DNA of 64,000 nt from Lanius collurio (Eukaryota; Chordata; Aves; Passeriformes; Laniidae): the NCBI GenBank assembly GCA_020086605.1, contig JACBWW010000049.1:5495532-5559531 (forward strand). The letters are read 5' to 3'. The notes beneath the pieces are model-generated. The model did no database searches and had not been told where the DNA came from. It worked only from the letters and a program-made list of their open reading frames with translations. Shown one piece after another: positions 27,240 to 39,100 of this stretch. Position 1 is the first letter of the stretch, and each line of letters opens with the position of its first letter. A program made the translations under genes and the position numbers.

Positions 27240-27560
27240 CAGAGCCATATGGCAGGTGACCTGGGCACAGCTCAATTTCATTTGAAGATCATTTAGCTTC
27301 CATTTACACAATTAAGACCCTTGGTGTTTGGCCAAGCAATGACATTAAGGTTTGTAAGCTAGGAGAGCAAGGCTTAGTAATTACTGTCTTTAATGACTTA
27401 CCTGGAGAAGGCTTTAAGCACGAAAAGGATCAGGATTGGTGCTCATGGCTGCTCCTAGAGGAGCGTGTCAGAAGGGCTGCATTTATCAGTGTGGCCCATT
27501 GGAGCTGATAGCAGTGTTTGACTCACATTACACACAGGTGTGAGGAACTGCTGAACAGGA
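27240..27560. promoter_or_regulatory. Candidate conserved non-coding block
   Basis: The texture is that of a vertebrate conserved element: high complexity, no transposon, retained CpGs (AGCACGAAAA, GGAGCGTGTC, and GGGCGCCAG at its right edge), an NFI-like TTTGGCCAAG near 27326, and CAGGTGACCTG at 27254-27264, which is a 5-bp-arm inverted repeat containing an E-box (CAGGTG). These motifs are visible. Conservation and function are inferred from texture only. Confidence 0.25.
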
Positions 27561-28513
27561 ATGGGCGCCAGTGAGTTCCAAGCCTTATTTCTCTCCCTCC
27601 TCTCCAGCTGGAATCCTCAAACATGTGTTTCCCAAAGACTGTACTCTTTTAGAACTTTAGGCTCATCATATTTCCAATAACTCCAGTCAACGTGTTTTAG
27701 ACTTCTCCTTCATTTGTCTGGAAAGCATCCAGTACATGACATGATTTCTCTTTCCTCTCTATCAGTTATTCTAATGCTAAGTGGAGATAGGAAAAGCACA
27801 GAAATGTTCCCAAGATCACTTACTCATTTGCTCAGTCTTCTACCCTCCCACACTGCCTGTTGTGCTCAAAATCCCCTGTCTTCAGTTACATACTTAGTTA
27901 AACAAGTTTCCTTTAATCTTAAACTATTTCAAATGTAAATCTTGAAGGGCATGATATTGCACTCACTGAAGTCTTTCCAATGTGTAGAGATGGCCCAGCT
28001 ATAAAAAACTATCACAGAGGGAACTCTGATGCAGGGAGGGAGATGAAGGCATTGAACTAAAGGCTGAATAAAGACAACAGTATTTCATGAGTGACTGTTC
28101 AAAAGTAGATGGCAATGTTGTACTTTTTCTGCCACTGGTGGATCTCAGAAAGTCAGCCTTTATGAGACCAGAAACTTGGCTTTACCATCATGTCCCTTTT
28201 TTGTCAAAATAATCAACAGTGAAATTATTTTTACAATTTTCAGGAGGCCATAAATAATATACTATAAATCTCTTGCCTCTGCTGTTCTCACCAGGCTTTC
28301 TGTGAAGATTCCCCATTGCCTTACACCTGTTATAATGGAACTCTGGTTTGTGCCTTGCACAGACAAACTGTAAACATGGAGTGTAAATGAGTGAGGCTGT
28401 GTGATCAGGAGCTCCAGCCCAGTAAATATTTCCTTGCAGACTGTTGTAAACCAAAATACATGAAAATCCCCAAACCTTAGAGCTGGCACTGTTTATTGCT
28501 ACCATTATTGTTG

Positions 28514-28733
28514 AGGAATGGCTTTAAACTGAAAGAGAGTAGGTTCAGATTGGATGTTAGGGTGGTGAGGCACTGGGGCAGGCTGTCCAGGCAAGCTGTT
28601 TATGTCCCATCCCTCAAAGTGTTCAAGGCAGGTACAAGGAGGCTTTGAGAAACCTGGTCTAGTTTGAGATGGCTCTGCCCATGGCAGGCTGCCTGGAACT
28701 AGATGAACTTGGTCCCTTCCAACCCAATCTTAA
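28514..28733 (+). mobile_element. CR1 LINE fragment, sense, with a small deletion
   Basis: The left end reads GGAATGGCTTTAAACTGAAA, followed by TTCAGATTGGATGTTAGG, GGTGGTGAGGCACTGGGGCA, the GTGTTCAAGGCAGGTACAAG segment, CTTTGAGAAACCTGGTCTAG and GGTCCCTTCCAACCCAATCT. These are the ordered landmarks of the CR1 type also seen at 10295 and 21029. Between GATGTTAGG and GGTGGTGAGG, the stretch that normally carries the AAGAAATTCTTTACTGTGA-like segment is missing. The terminal ATTCTATG repeats are not preserved. It is non-coding and old. Confidence 0.9.
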
Positions 28734-29725
28734 GAGAAAGTAATGTAAGTCATGAAAAATGGTATTTTTCTGAAGAACAGACACTGCTGCTTGCAGCTTG
28801 AAAAATGTCATTTTCTACATTACTAATCCTTTCAGTAATTAATGCCACTTATGAGAGTTCCATAGTAATAGTAATGTTTAAGGTAGTTAACTTGGTTTTA
28901 ATTTTTAGTCTCATTAAACATTTTCACATATTTTCCAATCTAAAGTGACAAAAACCTGAAGGAAACACTTGGTTGTATTAAATAACTGATAATCCATAGA
29001 TGTGTTTAACAAGAATTGTAAGCAACTGGAGTTATTCATATCCTTTTACTCCTGCTCTTTAGCTAGCTTAACTCCAGAGTAAAAAAAGCATGATTTTGAA
29101 CCATTTATTCACAGCTGATGGATTTGCTCTCCTAATTTTGTTATGTTATGGTGGATTTGGAAATGGAAACCTTGCAAGCGAGATAATTTCATATCGCTGT
29201 TGGTATTCTCATATACCTCTTTCCCACAGCTTTGATGGTGTTGTTTTCAGCTAATGGCATGCAATAAATATTTTGTGAAACACAGAACATTACTGGGGTT
29301 TTATTAAGGGATATTTTAAAAATACACAGCTCCACAATATTTCCTGGAGGATTTAACATTGATTCTTTTTAATGAGCAAGTAATGCTTATCACAAACCTG
29401 AATTGTGTTACTGTAAATTTTCCTGTGGTTATAAAACACCTTTTTTTTTTTTTCCAGAAACTTGCTTTAAAGCACTACTGCAAAAAAGATATTATGTCCT
29501 GGGTCCTGTATTTGCTTATGGAAAACTGGAAGCTGGCATTTTTAACCATCAAAACTGGTATTTAAAAAAAAAAAATTCTGAACAGAAGCAAAATTGAGCA
29601 TTCACTTCCATATAACCAAGTCAGTCTAAAAAAATTAACTATTCCAAAATACATTCTAGATTTTTTCTTTTAAAAAAAGACACATGCAAATTCTTGTTAG
29701 TGGTATAGCAAATTAATTCCTTTAA
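28734..29725. other. Unique AT-rich non-coding DNA
   Basis: No gene or transposon was recognised. A T13CCAG string at 29441-29456 looks like a strong splice acceptor and is followed by an open stretch, but no convincing donor or protein similarity accompanies it. An A run lies near 29564-29574. Confidence 0.6.
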
Positions 29726-29995
29726 TCATAGAATACAGAGATGAATCTGAATTGTAGTTATGTTAGGCCAGAAGGAACTTCAAGAGTTATCTGATCCAAC
29801 TCCTTTCTCAAGAAAGGTTTGGTTAAAGCAGGTACTCAGAACCTTGACCACTTAAGTGTTGAATGTGCCAAAGTCCAGTCTGTACATAATCCCATTAGGT
29901 ATTTTTAGACTTACTTTCTTAAGATTTAATAAGTCAATTCCCTCCTTAGAGGTCACATTTCACTATTAGTTCCATTTTTCTCATTAAGCTTCTTA
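29726..29995 (-). mobile_element. Probable ancient CR1-family remnant, antisense
   Basis: It starts with AATCATAGAATACAGAG, a degraded CR1 terminal motif in reverse complement. Then comes GGCCAGAAGGAACTTCAAGA and TATCTGATCCAACTCCTTT, the start of the old amniote CR1 3' UTR read backwards. Beyond that the match weakens quickly, so the right edge is approximate. Together with 22080-22355 it shows a layer of insertions older than the clear CR1 copies. Confidence 0.6.
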
Positions 29996-31799
29996 TGAAT
30001 AATGAGAAGTAGAAACCTTGCTTATACAAGCTGTAGTGTAAGAGGATGCAAACAGGAACTTCATCATCTGTAATTTATACCTAATTAAATTAACCTCATG
30101 TCTTGGATCATGAACTCATCTCATACAAAGAGAGCCTGTAGGTCAGGCATCCTTAGGATGATACAGAATTCATGATCTTTGGGGCTCTCTGTAACCACAC
30201 CCATGAGCCTCCAACTGCAGCTTTGAAAGCTTTTAGAAAAATAAATAAAACTGTGAGAGAAAATCAGTAATGGGGAAAAAAAATCCTAAAAATAATCCAC
30301 AACAACAAACTTGTAAAATCAAAGCACAGCCGTAAATAGAGCTTGAACTAAACCACAACTACTATGGCAGTCCAAAACCTGGTGAGAAAGGCATGTTGCA
30401 CATATTAAGAGTGTAAACTTCCAGTTAAGAAATATATAATTCTCACCCAGGAATTCCTGTTGGTGAGCTAATACTCACATGAAAGGTTGGTATCAGCAGA
30501 AGTCTGGGTTGTGTTGCTGTCCTCTGCTGTGGGTGTTCCCATAGGAAGTTGCTCTAAACCATGGTGGGTTTTGCCGTGCTGTGCATAAGACTTTTTTGTT
30601 TCAGACCAAGGTGAGACTTGTAAATCTCTTCTTTCATATTTTTCTGCAGAAGTAAATCTGTACAGTCACTGTCAACACAACCATAATCTCAGGGATTGGT
30701 TGTTGGCTATTTCATGTTCTTCTGTTAAGGAATAAAGCAACACCCACTAAATGGGAGATTATTCAAACCACAAAGCTGTTCTGATTAATTATTGAAAACA
30801 GAATTGTTTTAATAAGACATCTTTATCTGAGCCATAAGAATAGAAACAAATACACTGTAGACAACCAGATGATCATTTTATTTACAGTTTTTAAATTGGA
30901 AGTTTCACAGGGAATTTGCATCATGAACTGATCTGTACATTTTAAACAAGAAATATTATCTTACTACAATATGCTTCAGGATTCTTGGGTTCATAAGCCT
31001 ATAAGGAAAAGGCAAATCCTGTGCAAATTAAAGGAATTTTTAAAAGAAATTGGGAGAGACTTGATGCAAAGAGGTAAATTTTCAGCAAAATCAATGCAGA
31101 TAAGTCAACTTAGAGCAGTAGATAATATGGACAGAATTTTTTCCTATAAGAATTCCAGTAATTTAGTAAAGATCAAATTACTCTGTTCTCCTGGAATTGT
31201 GTGGAAAATGTTGTGACATTTGGAAAAAACTTTTTGGAAAGATTTTCTGTATTTCCTGGTTTGGATAGGCTGTGAAGCTCATAAAAACCCTCCCTCTGAG
31301 CCAAATGTAGTAAATTTAGAAATACAAACATATAGCTGATATTAATTTTCTTCATTCTTCATGAAAAAGTTTCAGCTCAATTGACTCTGAGTTCTGATTC
31401 ATACTGAAAATGTCATCTGTCCATCTGCCCTACACATATTCTTGAAATATATATTGTAAGTTATATATTTGAAGACAAGATTGATGAAGTTCAGGTTTAA
31501 CAAATAATTAAATCACTCAAAAGCTGGCCTGTGATCACAAGAGTTAAGGTTTCTCATTAACTTGGACCCCATGTTACAGATCTTGACTGAGATTGTCAGC
31601 TTGCTAAAGCCAGTGGGATTGCTGCCATTGTTTTCCACAGCTTTGGGATTTCAAACATCCTTTGAATGTTTCTTGTAAGATATTCCATCAGAAACTATTT
31701 CTATTGGATTGAAATTCTCTATTCTTTATCAGGATACTATCATTATTGTATTTTGCTGGGGTTCACATTGTCTTTGGAATAAATGTTCAGAATTACCTT

Positions 31800-32320
31800 C
31801 CATTACTCCTCTTAGGTGGCGTGACTGATTCCTTATTGGCTGCTCTCCATGCTTTAAATTAATTGTGTGGCAACAGAGCAATTGGAAATAAAGCCCAGTA
31901 TTTTCCAAAAACCTAAAGAAAGCAGTATTCAGCCTTCCTTGAAGTCAATAGCAATTATACCCTTAATTGCTTTAGGCTTTTTTGATTATTTTATGCCTCC
32001 GGTTGATAAAAAAGTAAATTTTTTTAGCCTCGTTTATAAAAAAATATTCTATACAACCCAATGTACCTACTATTGCAAAGGAGCTGTTCCCTTCTCATTT
32101 TCTAAGTTCCATAATTTTATCCACATGCCTCTCAACAGTGTCTGTGCCCAAACTGAGGAGTGAGATGTGTGTCTAATTGTATTTCTAGGAACAGACTGCA
32201 GAGCCGATTAGGCTTTAAAACTTGATTGCCCATCAGCTGTTCTCTGCAATTGTTTGCTTATTTTTTACCAGAATACAAAGAAGCTCAAAGCTGAGCTTCA
32301 AATGTGTGCATTTTAACTCT
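31800..32320. promoter_or_regulatory. Candidate conserved non-coding block
   Basis: High-complexity AT-rich sequence with retained CpGs in an otherwise CpG-poor setting (TGGCGTGAC near 31819, CTCCGGTTG near 31998, CCTCGTTTA near 32030, AGCCGATTAG near 32203). It has many short transcription-factor-like cores: TTAATTG, ACCCTTAATTG, TTGATTATTTTATG, a Hox/Cdx-like GTTTATAAAA and a CAGCTG. A 98-codon frame (31867-32163) stays open, but its product is low-complexity and looks like no protein I know. I read this as a possible enhancer, not a gene. Confidence 0.3.
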
Positions 32321-33289
32321 TTCTGTCCTTTTCTTACTTTACATTACCTTTACAAGTCATTACTTAGCATCTGTAAGACAGGATCTTAGCCCTGAATTTC
32401 TGCCACTGGGAATTCCCCGAAGTGCTCTAAATTCAGCAGTGCTTACACACAGGAAAAGGTTACAACAATATCGTAACATCAGGGCCCTGTGGTCTGTCAG
32501 GACTTCTCCATTCTGTTTCTGATTGTATCTCTGTGTTGATATAGCAACTCGCTCTTCACTACAGATGGCAGGGACAAAATGCTCCTGTGGAGCAGCTTTT
32601 CATCAAAAAACACTGTTCCACCAAAATAAGAATGTTTTGTGAAAATGCTTCAATCCTGAATTTATTTTGTTCAAAGAGAAAAACAGCGAAGGATGCACCA
32701 AAGAGGGGGCGGGCCTGGAGTCTGTTCCTGCTTGTCTTAATACTTAGGTTTTGGGGGGGTTTTGAGACAGTGACAACATGCTCTTGGGCCTAAAACTGGT
32801 ATCAGCATCAGGAATGTTGATCTGTTCCTCCTAGCCAAGAGACGAAGAAACAAAATAATGGGAGAGGCTCATCATCCCTCTGGCCCTGGGATCCTTTTTT
32901 CTGTGGCAGTGGCTGCAGTGCTTTGGCTTCAACGGAATGGTGGAGAGGACATGGGCTCTGCTGAGAGGTTTGGACACTTGCTTGAGAAAAATTAACTACA
33001 ATTTTGGGTAACTTACAGGGAATTTGTACAGTCTGAATCTTGCTCCTTAAGCAGTTTCAAGAATCCTACAAGCACCTGTGCTCAGTTTTCAGGTATTTCA
33101 TTTAGCCATGCATAAAACTGAAGGAAACCCTTCATCTAGACTAAAATGTAATTTACTGGAAAAACATTTTGCAAAGTGACAAAAAATAGGTACTTTTTGC
33201 TCTATAGGATTAGATTCTGATGGAATTGTAATTACCTATAGACTTTCAAAGATCCAAATAAGAAAGCAAGATTTACCTTTCTTTTTCCT

Positions 33290-33560
33290 GATTTCTTTTT
33301 GACACATTAGTTAAAAAATCAATCTCCAATCTCTCAGTTAAATATAGTTTGTTCCGGGTCAGTATTTTGTAAAATAATGTCATTTTATCTTCCCTCTTGT
33401 GTGTCAAATAAGTATACAAAATAGTTTCACATCGTAATCTATTAATCCGTGACTCTCATGAATTTTAGAATAAAAAGAATTGTTTTGTATAATTTTCTAT
33501 GGTGTAGTTTTTTACACAATTGGAACATTGTTGCATTGTTAGGACAAAAGGTCTGAGTAA
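33290..33560. promoter_or_regulatory. Candidate enhancer with paired OTX-like and SOX-like sites
   Basis: TAATCT (33435-33440) and TAATCC (33443-33448) are K50-homeodomain (OTX/PITX-type) cores 8 bp apart, flanked by two CpGs. About 70 bp on, CATTGTT occurs twice (33526-33532 and 33534-33540), again 8 bp apart, and ACAAT at 33516-33520 gives a third, opposite core. CATTGTT is the reverse complement of the SOX consensus AACAATG. Motif spacing is visible; binding is inference. Confidence 0.35.
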
Positions 33561-36084
33561 AACAAACATGGGAAACTCAGAGCAGATAATTACCCAGAGA
33601 TCACTAAATAGAAATGTTATGCACCTCCAGTTCTAAATTACTGACAGCATGTGTTTAACAGAAATTTGAAAAACATGTTTGTATTCTTGCTTATACTGAT
33701 CCATGAACTCTAGTCAACTCTAGGCTGAATGTCCTGGGATAATACTGATATCCTGTACATTTTTGGCTTGTAAGAATCTCATTTGTAGTGACTTGAAATT
33801 GAATCAGGCGTGTCAAAGGGAAGTAGAGTGCCTGTATCATGTTTCCCAAAGTTTAAGAGCAGGCAACATTCTCTTTTCAAGCTTAGATTATGTAGAACTT
33901 CATTAAATCCCTCCTTGTCATTGAAAACATCTTCCCAAATACATATAGTTTTATAAGAATCTGAGCAAGAGCAGATACTGATAGTAAATATTTTTAAAGG
34001 ATCTAAGAAATAAATAGTGAATGTGTAAACTCTAAAGAAAAATTATGCATAGGCAGTGGGTTTTTCCTTTAATTTCTGTTAGTTTTTGTTGTTTGGGGTT
34101 TTTTTGAGTGAAGAAAAAAAGGCAGGGACACACACTGTCCCAAAACAAAACCAAAAAAAAGGGGTGAAAAGCTGATGTCATGCAAGACAATCAGATGTTA
34201 CTGATTATCCTGCCCTCTCAAGATCCAGGGAAAAGGGGGAATCAGCTCCTGTCTTCACACAGCCATTGTTTCAATCCACCAATCCATGACAATTCAAGTG
34301 GTAAAACTCCACAGGTTTTCAGTCGAGCCCTGCAACATCAATGCACATCTCTCCATAGGCAGGGAGGGAGGGCTTTGTCAAATCACAGTTTGATCATGCC
34401 TTTTTGATGGGGAAAATTCTTATGAAGGTGCACTCTAAATATCAAGAAATCCCCTGGGAAATGTCTCCTGGTCATAGCTTGGGATTTTTGAACAGGTCAA
34501 CAAGATATAATGGACTGTGGTAGGATACATTTCTATCAAAGACAGAAGTGTGGAAAAGGAAAAAAGCTGTCTAGTTTTAGGGTCCTGATTTCAGTTTATC
34601 TTTAAATTAAAGATATGTGACCTCTGTATGAGTGTCATACACTTATAATAACCAAAATTTTGGGGAACCTTCATGGAAAAAACACAAGGAAATTAATATT
34701 TTTCTCTTTTTCCTGTAGCTACAGAACATAAAAAGTGTCAAGACCATATGCCAAAATGTTCTTTCAAGAGCTGCTATTAGCTCTTATAGCTTCTGTATTT
34801 AAAGCTGGAATTTTGAAAACACCTGGAAAAATAAATCATGAAATTGTAAAAATAAAAGTTTAAAAATGAAATAAAAAAGAGACTTCCTTCCCCAGCAAAA
34901 ATAAGTGTGATTGGGTTTTGAGTCTCCCAAAGCTCATACAATCCCTCTTTACTGTTAAATTCTTTTATGCCTCAAAACTGCTGTAATATCAGTTGAACCT
35001 GTTTGAACTCTGCACCCAACAGAGCCTTTGGCAGTCACTTGACTTCCAGCTTATGAGTGACTGTAGCTAACAATTAGTCTGTTATATTACGTCAACATCT
35101 TAAATAAACCTACATTATGTCAAACAGTGGTAAAATCAATTGCTCCTCTCTCTACAGCTTTTGCTTTGTGTTCTCAGTTTTGCCTCAAACTCCGGCTCTG
35201 TGCTGATAAGAAGTGAATTTCCAGCCCTTGGTGGTGGTGACAGGACACCCTCATGCAACTTCAGCCATTATGGGAAGGCAAAAGGAGTCTTTGGGGTAGC
35301 TGACACCTGCATTTTATTTTTTCTTCTAAATTTTGGAGACTCACGTTTTTAGAGCAAGCAGCCTGAAAACACAGTTTTTTTCTGGTTTTTTTTTTGTTTA
35401 TATTACAACTGCATATATTGTGAAGAAGCTTTGGGGTTTTTTTCTCAATTCCTCTCTCCTAAATACATTTTCAAATGTAATTTTAAATTACGTAGCAGTT
35501 CAGTAGAAAAGTGCATCACACATTCCCTCCAACTTGGATAAAAATTAAAATAATTTTTAAAATCAGAAAACGTCACATGCTATCTCAGGATCTTGCTGTC
35601 ACAGTCCTACAGTCCTTAAATCCATGCAGTAGAAATCATCTGCTCATACTGACCATGATTTATTTCAGGGAATTACTCATGCATACAAAATCCAGGGAGG
35701 CATAAATTACCCCAAAATCCAAGGCATTTGTGTTGGACAGGTGAGGTGAAACATGGCGGGCTTATACAAATCCCATAAATGTTAAAATTTCAAATGCCAC
35801 AATATTTCCAGTTTCCAGATACATTTATTGAAGAACCAGCATGGGATGACTCTGACAAGGTGACACAAAATGGATAGAGATGAAATAGATTTGCTTATTG
35901 GCAGACTGCTAAATATAGCTATTTTGGATCTGTATTTACATAAACATACATCAGGCACTATTTACACTGACACACCATTGATTTGTTATGCGTTCAGTAC
36001 TTAAAAATGTATTAATTTGGGCATATAAATGTAGAAAACTGTTTCTTGTATTACTGACAATCAGTGACTAAGGCATAAAACTTG

Positions 36085-36161
36085 ACTTTTACTTTTTTTA
36101 TTTTACTTATTTCTTTACTTTCTCCTACTTCTTTCCCTTTCCCTCTTTTTTTTTTTTTTTT
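36085..36161. repeat. Pyrimidine-rich tract ending in T16
   Basis: T- and C-rich sequence from TTTTACTTTTTTTATTTTAC onward, passing through TTCTTTCCCTTTCCCTC and closing with 16 T residues at 36146-36161. It is low-complexity sequence. Such tracts mutate by slippage and are poor places for assembly accuracy. Confidence 0.8.
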
Positions 36162-39100
36162 AAGCCCTTTTATTCAAACATAAGATGTCTGCTAATATCT
36201 AAACAAGACAGAGGCATTTACAAGTAAGTTGACCAATGTGCCAAATCAAACAACACTTATTTTACCAGGGGAGAGGAATACGTTAGAAGAGAAATCTGTT
36301 TTCATATTTAGAATATACTCAGGATGTTTGAAGGGCAGCACAGCAATCTCCTGCAGCTTTCTCTCAACAGAACATACTGTGTCACCAGTAAGGCTGTGTC
36401 CAAAAGCAATAGTTTTACCTCTCTCTTCTTCCAATTTTCCACCTCAGTTTTTCTCTTCCTTGAAATGGTTCATGGGGAAACCAGAATAGTTATAAATCAA
36501 TGAGCTTGCAGCAGACACTCAGATCAGCTGCGTGCTGTCTTCCTCAGGGAACACAGCACACTGAGCCCCTCTGGAAGCTGATTTGCTTCCTCTGGTGGTG
36601 CATCAGCAGAGGTTGAATTGTTTTGAATTTCAGTCTGCCATGATAGGGATGCTTGGGGGGATGCTTGGCCCCAAGTGTATGGAAGTGCAGTAAAACCACC
36701 AGCAAAAATCACCAGCAAAGCTTGTTCATTCATTTGTTCTCTAAGGGACACTGCCCAGCCACATTAGCCCCTTGGTGTACACTTTCCATCTTTACAAAAA
36801 ATTTTTTAGACTTTGTCCTTAAATTTTTTTCTTAGTAAAATTGCAAAGAAACCGCAAAACAAAACAAAAAATCCCAAAAAAGCCCCAACATTTCTACAAA
36901 GTTATTAATATTATTTTAAAAGGAGCAGTTATTTTAGAAAATCCTTTACACTGGCTTCACTTTTTCAAGAAGCATTCCAAAATAATTTGCAAATATTATT
37001 TATTTTAGATTGTGCCTACTAAGAACAGGCATCTCGAGATGTGATCTGAAATGAGTGGCACAAACTCATCTGTGTTCAGGTATATCCATACCTGCAGAAG
37101 TGAGTGATGGCCTTGTATGATAAAATCACTGTATTTTTATGTGTTGGAGGAGAGTCCTTTACTTTTGTCTCACAACACAAGGTATGATCATGGCATTTTT
37201 GACAAATACTTCTATAGAAAAACATGTTTTAAGCCTTGGCATATTTATATTAAATGCAGCTCCTGAGGACTGAGCTACTATAATTTCTTTGGATCTCTTT
37301 GCTTCCATGCCTCTCTCTCAACAGAGACCAAGGTTCCAGGAAACCCTCTGCCAGGCAGCCATGTACCTGAAAGGTGCTGTTGTTCTAAAAGTCTGTATTC
37401 TTCCTGGGTCTTGTTTGATTGTTACTTTCTGTTTTTCACTTCTTCAAGTAGTTCTCTGTCCTTGTTTGGTAATTTCTTATTCTGCGATTGAATATGTTGG
37501 TTTATTGGTTGAAATATCTACTTTGCTTTAATAGAAGGGTTAGGATTTTTTTTGTAATAAGCAGGAATATAGAAAATTCAGCAGGTTATAATCATAATTT
37601 CACTTTTTTCATATGGCTTTCAGCATTCATGGAGATTTTAACTGAATTTTATGTTAGTCCATAGAGCCAGAACACCTTAGAATTGGTGATTTTACTTTTA
37701 TCCAGGTAGTCTGAAGGTTTACAGCCTTGTTTCAGCAAGTTCACTGGTGGGCAGGGGGTCAGCTTGGCTGGAAGAAATCCAAGGTCTGTACAGGTGTTAG
37801 AAGCCAGCACTGCTGGCAATTCAGTGGGTGGCAGTTTTCCACCTTATGTACTTCATAAGTATCTTCCTTAGGATTTTATGAAAAATATGACATTTCCCAC
37901 AGGTGGGTCCAGCTTTCAGACAAACTGGAACATCAGATTGCTGAAAATCTAGGCAATCATAATTTTTAGAAGAAAGACCAACACATGTGTTATGATATGA
38001 TCTTTTCAACTGAGCATCCTGACTCAGATTTCTAGTTTCAACTTCTGTGTTCTAAAGACAGATGAATTATAATAATCTATATAAAATGCACCCATGAATT
38101 AGTGTTGAATGCTTCTCTTTTTTTTTTTTTCTCCAATTCACGAGGAGCTAAAGAATCAGAATCTTTCATATACTCAAATATTACTTTGGAAAAAAATCCA
38201 TCAATTTCTTTGCATGCAAGTGCAATGCCTGAGTACATCAAGCACTGACATCAAAGGTCCTCTCAATGATTAAATGTTGGCAATATGCTGAGTGTGTATC
38301 AGCTCCAAAAGGTGGGTCTTAAATTATGATTTACTGATACTTGTATGCACTATTGATGACCTCATGTCTTGTGTGCTCAGCAAAAATGATTTTCAGCTTG
38401 TCAGCTACTCAGAAGATCACTTGGCATGGCTTTGTGCATTTCTGAAGTGAAAGGCACATGCTTTCATCAGCTTTTTCATAATCTTTGCATCAGTGTGCCC
38501 ACAAAGTCTCACATTTTGCCCTTTAATGTTGACTTACTTCACAGCTATATTTGGTGAGTGCATTTCTGCCATTTAGTTTTGTGTTTTATTATACTTTCCA
38601 CTTCTTTAAATTTCCCCTTTTCTTGATAAATTCACTTTATAAATTAAATCAGCATGGTCTGACCCAGAACATATTAAAATGCCATTTGAATCAGTTCCAA
38701 ATTCAGGTGCTTATAAAAACAAATTTGAGGAGCAACTGTAATTCCAATCCCTCCTATGTTATGTGAGCTATTTAAAATTATGGAAATACTTCCAATTTTA
38801 TAGGCAATTTGAAATGGAAAACAACCAGAGTTCTGGGCATGTGCTCTGTATATAGGGATTTTGCAAATAGAAATGCTTTTAAAGTTAATTTCCATGTGCA
38901 CCCAGTTACCTGGTTCTGTATATGTTAAAATGAAAATTGCACATTTATATTTTAAAATGCAAAATGCTGCTTTTATTGGACTTCTAGCCAATAAAGAGAA
39001 CATCTGTACGCTAAATGCAATCTGTCTGTTCAATTTGTACTAAATTCATGGATCTTATAATGGATCTGTATATTTAGTATTCTTTCCATATGACAGAACA

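Larger units (their letters stand above)
22356..28513. other. Unique non-coding DNA with two notable patches
   Basis: No gene or clear transposon was found in about 6 kb. A GC-rich patch at about 24880-25130 and a conserved-looking block at 27240-27560 are listed separately. A short AC run, (AC)6 plus one base, lies at 25868-25880. Two direct copies of ACTAAATAAAAATTT start at 26347 and 26374. The longest frames (109 codons from a GTG at 25007; 105 codons at 28188-28505, minus) show no known domain. Confidence 0.6.

Noticed and set aside
29359..29565. Possible exon after the T13CCAG acceptor-like string (29441-29456)
   Set aside because: The acceptor is strong, but the open stretch has no recognisable protein, no good donor, and ends in an A-rich simple run. 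Poly-T runs followed by AG are common by chance.
38674..39033. 119-codon minus-strand open frame
   Set aside because: It starts at TTG, has no domain, overlaps an equally open plus-strand frame, and is within the chance range.
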